DNA of 64,000 nucleotides, from contig NZ_SMYN01000009.1 of assembly GCF_004959935.1 (NCBI RefSeq), positions 62,001 to 126,000 of the forward strand, written 5' to 3'. The number at the start of each line of letters is the position of its first letter. The first letter of the stretch is position 1. Of this stretch, positions 59,641-64,000 are shown piece after piece. A program made the position numbers and the translations under genes. Below the pieces are notes generated by a model. That model saw only the letters and a program-made list of their open reading frames with translations, did no database searches and was not told the DNA's origin. Source of the DNA: Falsirhodobacter xinxiangensis. Its GTDB lineage: Bacteria; Pseudomonadota; Alphaproteobacteria; Rhodobacterales; Rhodobacteraceae.

Positions 59641-60546
59641 TTATGCCCAGACCGCCTCGAACTCGCGCCACTCGCCCTTGCTCATGCCGGAGTTTTCCTG
59701 CGTCACGACCTCGCCCGCGATGCGGCGCTTCACGCATTCGATGGCCTTCGCCGACAGCGTGACGCCGCCCATCCGGTAATCCTCGAACGCGCCGTAAGCC
59801 AGCGGCACCCAATCTTTGACGCAGGCGGCGATCGCCTCGGCATAGACGCGGATCTCGTATTGCGCGTGGGAATCCGCACGCAGGCGCAGGAAGTGGAACA
59901 GGTTGTGCAGGTCCGTCTTCCAATACCATTGCGTATAGATGTTGGCGGGCAGGTTCATCCGCGCCAGTTCGCGCGCAAGACCCTGCTGCCCTTCTTGGCT
60001 CAGCATCGATTCGTAGCTGTCATAGGACCGCCCGGCATCGGACTTCAGCAGCTCCAGCACGCGGGCGGCTTCCTCGCCCTCCAGCACGTCGCCGCGGCCT
60101 TGGTTGTTGATGCGGCTTTGCGCGGCCAATTGCTCCGGCGCGGGGATATAGAACTCCCGGTCGAGGATCGAATAGCGCGCCGAATATTCGTTCACGTTCG
60201 CCATCCGGTGCCGAATCCACTGCCGCGCAACGAAGACCGGTAGTTTCACATGCAGCTTGATCTCGCACATCTCGAACGGGCTGGAATGCCAGTGGCGCAT
60301 GAGATAGCGGATCAGCCCCTCGTCGTTCGACACATGCTTGGTGCCCGCGCCATAGCTGACCCGCGCGGCCTGCACGATGGCGGAATCGTCGCCCATATAG
60401 TCGACAACGCGGATGAAGCCGTGGTCCAGCACCTGATGCGCCTTGTAAAGATGCGCCTCCATCCCCTCGGCCACCGCGCGGAGGGTCTGGCGCGGGGTGC
60501 TGCGCTGCGCTTCGATCTCGGCAAGCTGCTCGGGCGAAAGGGGCAT
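59641..60546 (-). CDS. thyX: FAD-dependent thymidylate synthase
   Basis: A 301-aa enzyme converting dUMP to dTMP with FAD and methylenetetrahydrofolate. The ThyX motif appears as [15 protein letters not shown]. Further conserved parts are [20 protein letters not shown] and [19 protein letters not shown]. It is divergent from the glyoxalase-family gene, with a 77-base gap. Confidence 0.97.
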   Translation of the reverse strand: MPLSPEQLAEIEAQRSTPRQTLRAVAEGMEAHLYKAHQVLDHGFIRVVDYMGDDSAIVQAARVSYGAGTKHVSNDEGLIRYLMRHWHSSPFEMCEIKLHVKLPVFVARQWIRHRMANVNEYSARYSILDREFYIPAPEQLAAQSRINNQGRGDVLEGEEAARVLELLKSDAGRSYDSYESMLSQEGQQGLARELARMNLPANIYTQWYWKTDLHNLFHFLRLRADSHAQYEIRVYAEAIAACVKDWVPLAYGAFEDYRMGGVTLSAKAIECVKRRIAGEVVTQENSGMSKGEWREFEAVWA

Positions 60547-60623
60547 GGCGTGGTCCGTTCTGGTGGTGGGAATCCCCGTTTAGCGTGTTAGCTTCCCCAG
60601 CGAAACGGCGAAAGGAACCGAAA

Positions 60624-61046
60624 ATGAGATACCTCCACACAATGGTCCGCGTGAAAGACCTCGACGCCAGCATCGCCTTTTTCCGGCTTCTGGGGCTGGA
60701 AGAAATCCGCCGCCGCGACAGCGAGGGCGGTCGGTTCACACTGGTCTTCATGGCCGCGCCGGGTCAGCACGAGACGCCGGTGGAGCTGACCTACAACTGG
60801 GACGGCGATGACGGGCTGCCCTCGGACAGCCGCCATTTCGGCCATCTGGCCTATGAATGCGACGACATCTATGCACTTTGCGCCCATCTGCAGGCCAATG
60901 GCGTGACGATCAATCGCCCGCCGCGCGACGGGCACATGGCCTTCGTGCGCAGCCCCGACAACATCTCGATCGAACTGCTACAGAAAGGCGGCTCGCTTGC
61001 CCCCGCCGAGCCGTGGCAGTCGATGGAAAACACCGGTCACTGGTGA
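60624..61046 (+). CDS. VOC-family protein, lactoylglutathione lyase-like
   Basis: A 140-aa protein of glyoxalase I type: MRYLHTMVRVKDLDASIAFF, then ELTYNWDGDDGLPSDSRHFGHLAYECDDI and SPDNISIELLQKG. Metal ligands of glyoxalase I (His, Glu) have candidates in HTMVR, VELTYN, FGHLAY and SIELL. AAAGGAA precedes the start. It overlaps the convergent ribD end by 10 bases. Confidence 0.88.
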   Translation: MRYLHTMVRVKDLDASIAFFRLLGLEEIRRRDSEGGRFTLVFMAAPGQHETPVELTYNWDGDDGLPSDSRHFGHLAYECDDIYALCAHLQANGVTINRPPRDGHMAFVRSPDNISIELLQKGGSLAPAEPWQSMENTGHW

Positions 61047-62119
61047 CGCCAGCGCGACAGGATGTCGCCGCCCACCGTCTGCACCTGTTGCAGGCGGAAG
61101 CGGGGCGCTTCGGCCAGATGCGCCAATGCCAACGGCGCGATGGCCGGAACGCCGTCGCCGCCGATGATCTTCCCCGCCGAGAAGACCGCAAGCTCGTCCA
61201 CCAGATCGTCGCGCAGAAGCGCCGCGGCAATGGTCGCGCCGCCTTCGCTCAGCACGCGCGTGACCCCTTCGGCGGCAAGGCCGTGCAGCGCGTCGCGCAG
61301 GGGCACCTGCGTCTCGCCCAATTCGAACAGCCTTGCGCCCGCCTCGCGCCACGCATTGCGGGCGGCGGCAGGCGCGGTCGATGCGTGAAAGATCCAGACC
61401 GGGTTCTGTGCCGCCGTCAGTCCCAGCCGACTTTGCGGCGAATGGCGCAGGTTGCTGTCCAGAAGCACCCGCAGCGGCTGGCCCGGCGCGCCTAGATTGC
61501 GCACCGTCAGGTCGGGATCGTCGGCCAGCGCCGTCCCTGCTCCCACCATCACCGCATCATGGGTCAGCCGCATCGCGTGGACCGCACGCCGCGCCTCCTG
61601 CCCCGTGATCCAGCGACTCTCGCCCGAGGCGGTGGCGATGCGCCCGTCCAGCGTCGTTGCCAGCTTCAGCGTGACCAGCGGCAGGCCCCGCGTCATGCGT
61701 TTCAGGAAACCAGCGTTCAACTCGCGCGCGGCGTCGCCCAGAACGCCCTCGGTCACCTCGATCCCGGCATCGCGCAGGATGGCGTGGCCCTTGCCCGCCA
61801 CGCGCGGGTCGGGATCGGTCGCGGCGCTGACGACCCGCGCCACGCCCGCCGCGACGAGTGCGTTGGCACAAGGGGGCGTCTTGCCATAATGGGCGCAAGG
61901 TTCAAGCGTGACATAGGCGGTCGCCCCGCGCGCCAGATCGCCCGCTTGCGCCAACGCCCGCACCTCGCCATGCGGACGCCCGCCCGGCTGGGTCCAGCCG
62001 CGCCCGACCACTCTGCCCCCGGCCACGATCACGCAGCCGACGGTCGGGTTGGGCCAGACATTCCCAAGACCGCGCCAGGCAAGGCCCAGCGCGTGACGCA
62101 TGTGGATTTCGTCGCTCAC
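61037..62119 (-). CDS. ribD: Bifunctional riboflavin biosynthesis deaminase/reductase
   Basis: A 360-aa enzyme for steps 2 and 3 of riboflavin synthesis. The N-terminal zinc deaminase has [11 protein letters not shown] and [15 protein letters not shown]; the C-terminal reductase begins about residue 145 ([17 protein letters not shown]). Its start overlaps the nrdR stop (ATGA). The nrdR-ribD pair is a common order. Confidence 0.97.
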   Translation of the reverse strand: MSDEIHMRHALGLAWRGLGNVWPNPTVGCVIVAGGRVVGRGWTQPGGRPHGEVRALAQAGDLARGATAYVTLEPCAHYGKTPPCANALVAAGVARVVSAATDPDPRVAGKGHAILRDAGIEVTEGVLGDAARELNAGFLKRMTRGLPLVTLKLATTLDGRIATASGESRWITGQEARRAVHAMRLTHDAVMVGAGTALADDPDLTVRNLGAPGQPLRVLLDSNLRHSPQSRLGLTAAQNPVWIFHASTAPAAARNAWREAGARLFELGETQVPLRDALHGLAAEGVTRVLSEGGATIAAALLRDDLVDELAVFSAGKIIGGDGVPAIAPLALAHLAEAPRFRLQQVQTVGGDILSRWRHQ

Positions 62120-62583
62120 TCTTCCGCTATGGTGCTGGGGCGCAGTTCGGCCACGAACTTGTCAAAGTCCCCTGCCGCCTGAAAGTTCTTGTAAACGCTG
62201 GCGAAGCGGACATATCCGACCGTGTCGATCCGGGCGAGGCTTTCCATCACGATCTCACCGATCACCTTCGACGGGATGTCGGTATCGCCCAGCGATTCCA
62301 GCCGCCGCACGATGCCGGAGATCATCTGGTCGATCCGTTCGGGCTCCACCGGGCGTTTCTGCATCGCGATGCGGATCGACCGCTCCAGCTTGCTGCGGTC
62401 GAAATCCTCGCGCTTGCCGCTGGATTTGATGACGACCAGATCGCGCAGCTGCACCCGCTCATAAGTGGTGAAGCGCCCGCCGCAGGCCGGGCAGAAGCGA
62501 CGGCGGCGGATGGATACGTGATCCTCGGCCGGGCGGCTGTCCTTTACCTGCGTGTCGATATTTCCGCAAAACGGGCAGCGCAT
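62116..62583 (-). CDS. nrdR: Transcriptional repressor NrdR
   Basis: A 155-aa repressor of ribonucleotide reductase genes. The zinc ribbon uses [17 protein letters not shown] and [14 protein letters not shown]; the following ATP-cone domain has [17 protein letters not shown]. Start 62583 gives the standard N-terminus. A DnaA-box-like site at 62633-62641 lies upstream. Confidence 0.97.
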   Translation of the reverse strand: MRCPFCGNIDTQVKDSRPAEDHVSIRRRRFCPACGGRFTTYERVQLRDLVVIKSSGKREDFDRSKLERSIRIAMQKRPVEPERIDQMISGIVRRLESLGDTDIPSKVIGEIVMESLARIDTVGYVRFASVYKNFQAAGDFDKFVAELRPSTIAEE

Positions 62584-62632
62584 CGGCCGTCTCCTGAACT
62601 GTCCCAATCAGATACAGGGGTTGTCCCCGCTG

Positions 62633-62641
62633 TTATCCACA
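62633..62641 (+). promoter_or_regulatory. Perfect DnaA-box-like 9-mer upstream of nrdR
   Basis: TTATCCACA, the strict E. coli DnaA-box form, lies about 50 bases before nrdR. An inverted repeat (CAGACCT at 62640-62646 and AGGTCTG at 62661-62667) borders it. A single box can arise by chance, so function is uncertain. Confidence 0.35.
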
Positions 62642-62714
62642 GACCTTAGGCACAAAGCGCAGGTCTGGGCCAGCGTCAAAACGCACCCACCGCATGTTGA
62701 TCGGGATTGTGGCG

Positions 62715-63122
62715 TCAGGGACTCAGATGCGCAACCACTTCGCGGCGGTGCGGGGCGCGGCGATGTTCGAAGACATAGATGCCCTGCCAGCGGCCTAGCG
62801 CCAACTTGCCACCCATGACCGGGATCGACAGGCTGACCGGAAGCAGCGCCGCCTTGATATGGGCCGGCATGTCATCTGGCCCCTCGTAAGTATGCGTCAG
62901 ATAGGACATCGCCGGATGGTCCGAGGGCGGCGCAAGCCTGTCGAAAAACGCCCCCAGGTCAGTCTGCACCTCGGGGTCGGCATTCTCCTGTATCAACAGC
63001 GAGGCGGACGTGTGGCGGATGAACAGCGTCAACAGCCCGTCGCCCCGCACCCAATCCGCGACCTCGCGCGTGAACTCGTAAAGCCCGGCGCCCGAGGTCT
63101 GGATGGTGAAGACCCGCGTCAC
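62715..63122 (-). CDS. YjbQ-family (UPF0047) protein
   Basis: A 135-aa protein. LLTLFIRHTSASLLIQENADP, HPAMSYLTHTYEGPDDMP and GRWQGIYVFEHRR are the YjbQ hallmarks. E. coli YjbQ has weak thiamine phosphate synthase activity; the true role is unclear. GTG 63122 is the start because it gives the correct N-terminus ([10 protein letters not shown]) and overlaps the stop of the upstream gene by GTGA. Confidence 0.92.
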   Translation of the reverse strand: MTRVFTIQTSGAGLYEFTREVADWVRGDGLLTLFIRHTSASLLIQENADPEVQTDLGAFFDRLAPPSDHPAMSYLTHTYEGPDDMPAHIKAALLPVSLSIPVMGGKLALGRWQGIYVFEHRRAPHRREVVAHLSP

Positions 63123-63484
63123 CAGTCGGGACGCATCGTCTTTTCGCAGAAGCTTTCGGCGAATGCGGCGGACAGATCGCCGCTGTCGGGAAAGACCGCC
63201 ATGCCGGAATAGCCGACCGCGTTTTCGGGCGACAACGAAAAAGTCATCCCCTCGCCCCGCGCCAACGGACGCGGCGACACGCGATAGATGCGTGTGGACG
63301 GCGGTGCCGAAAGTGCGCGCTGCACGAACTCGCCAGCTGCGCACCAGTATTCGCGCGCGGCCGAGCCGGGTTTGTATTCGACTGTGAACGAAGATGCGTC
63401 CCCGTTCACGTCATACCCGCTGCGAACGGAATAGGCGTTGGCCGGGACCGCCGCGAGGGCAAGAATGATCGCCAAGCGTTTCAT
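63119..63484 (-). CDS. Small secreted protein, function unknown
   Basis: A 121-aa precursor with a signal peptide (to about NA, residue 17), then [20 protein letters not shown] and a C-terminal Cys (ESFCEKT), which may form a disulfide. It overlaps rpoD by ATGA and yjbQ by GTGA. I know no family role. Confidence 0.78.
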   Translation of the reverse strand: MKRLAIILALAAVPANAYSVRSGYDVNGDASSFTVEYKPGSAAREYWCAAGEFVQRALSAPPSTRIYRVSPRPLARGEGMTFSLSPENAVGYSGMAVFPDSGDLSAAFAESFCEKTMRPDW

Positions 63485-64000
63485 TGGTCCAGGAAACTCC
63501 GCAATTTGCGCGACCGGCTCGGGTGCTTCAGCTTGCGCAGCGCCTTTGCCTCGATCTGACGGATACGTTCGCGCGTGACGCTGAACTGCTGACCGACCTC
63601 TTCCAGCGTGTGATCGGTGTTCATGCCGATGCCGAAACGCATCCGCAGAACCCGCTCCTCGCGCGGGGTGAGGCTGGCCAGAACGCGGGTCGTGGTTTCC
63701 TTCAGGTTTTCCTGAATGGCGGAATCCAGCGGCAGGATCGCGTTCTTGTCCTCGATGAAGTCGCCAAGCTGGCTGTCTTCCTCGTCGCCGATCGGCGTTT
63801 CCAGCGAAATCGGCTCCTTGGCGATCTTCATCACCTTGCGGACCTTCTCCAGCGGCATCTGGAGCTTTTCGGCCAGTTCTTCCGGCGTCGGCTCGCGGCC
63901 GATCTCGTGCAGCATCTGGCGGCCGGTGCGGACCAGCTTGTTGATCGTCTCGATCATGTGGACCGGGATACGGATGGTCCGCGCCTGATCCGCGATGGAA
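63481..64000 (-). CDS. rpoD: RNA polymerase sigma factor RpoD, C-terminal part (5' partial)
   Basis: The frame is open to the window edge. The visible part covers sigma regions 3 and 4: [13 protein letters not shown], then [14 protein letters not shown], the region 4.1-4.2 segment [17 protein letters not shown] and the helix-turn-helix [24 protein letters not shown] with the C-terminal KLRSFLDQ. It is the housekeeping sigma factor; the N-terminal part is upstream of the window. Confidence 0.97.
   Translation of the reverse strand, partial: SIADQARTIRIPVHMIETINKLVRTGRQMLHEIGREPTPEELAEKLQMPLEKVRKVMKIAKEPISLETPIGDEEDSQLGDFIEDKNAILPLDSAIQENLKETTTRVLASLTPREERVLRMRFGIGMNTDHTLEEVGQQFSVTRERIRQIEAKALRKLKHPSRSRKLRSFLDQ

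Overview
The window is about 64 kb of a high-GC alphaproteobacterial chromosome, most likely from the Rhodobacterales (Rhodobacter/Paracoccus group). The main support is the gene order: a 14-subunit nuo cluster interleaved with small extra ORFs, including a DUF5337 protein and lipoproteins, as known from Paracoccus; a ctaC-ctaB-(small ORF)-ctaG-ctaE cytochrome aa3 cluster; tatA-tatB-tatC followed by a DUF815 ATPase; and glnB-glnA beside nnr. The genus cannot be fixed from sequence reading alone. Almost everything is core metabolism. I see no prophage, insertion sequence, integron or CRISPR array.

Layout. 1-985 is the 3' end of a hybrid histidine kinase/response regulator. 1038-3616 holds acpP, fabG and fabD on the minus strand, with a small membrane-protein gene inserted on the plus strand between fabG and fabD. 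3769-4920 encodes a cytochrome b561-YceI fusion. 4987-6767 is glnB-glnA. Then come nnr, tRNA-Leu(UAG) and tig on the plus strand. 9886-15991 on the minus strand encodes a FAD-linked dehydrogenase, a metallo-beta-lactamase-fold protein, a GNAT acetyltransferase, an M16 peptidase, thrC and surf1. 16052-19492 is the cytochrome oxidase cluster. 19628-27638 contains tldD, an acyl-CoA synthetase, an ABC exporter, and a tight plus-strand trio of alpha/beta hydrolase, PLP dehydratase and alpha/beta hydrolase-like protein. 27814-31926 has a YqaE/Pmp3-type micro-protein, a small secreted protein, a PBP5-type DD-carboxypeptidase, tmk, and a choice-of-anchor-L/Hint protein interrupted by an amber codon. 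31923-36875 carries the DUF815 ATPase, tatCBA, an atypical SDR and prfC. 37009-38424 is a DEAD-box helicase.

From 57647 down to 38455 runs one long minus-strand block: nuoA-B-C-D-E-(DUF5337)-F-(lipoprotein)-G-(lipoprotein)-H-I-(CMD family)-J-(26-aa ORF)-K-L-M-N-birA-coaX-rnj. Most neighbouring genes overlap by a few bases (ATGA, TGATG or TAATG), which points to translational coupling. It ends at a bidirectional terminator shared with the helicase. Beyond it lie tRNA-Ser(GGA), cspA, an ArsC/Spx-like gene, a DUF1810 gene, thyX, a glyoxalase-family gene, ribD-nrdR, a yjbQ-type gene and the 3' part of rpoD.

The respiratory modules (complex I, aa3 oxidase with its heme and copper assembly factors, b561) sit among nitrogen regulation (PII/GS), type II fatty acid synthesis, Tat export and RNA turnover. 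I did not find a clear new multi-gene system. The most unusual points are the amber-interrupted Hint gene, an alpha/beta hydrolase that has lost its nucleophilic serine and lies in a three-gene operon, an SDR without the catalytic Tyr and Lys, the small ORFs built into the nuo operon, a DnaA-box-like site between nrdR and yjbQ, and a strongly structured intergenic stretch at about 24.9 kb.
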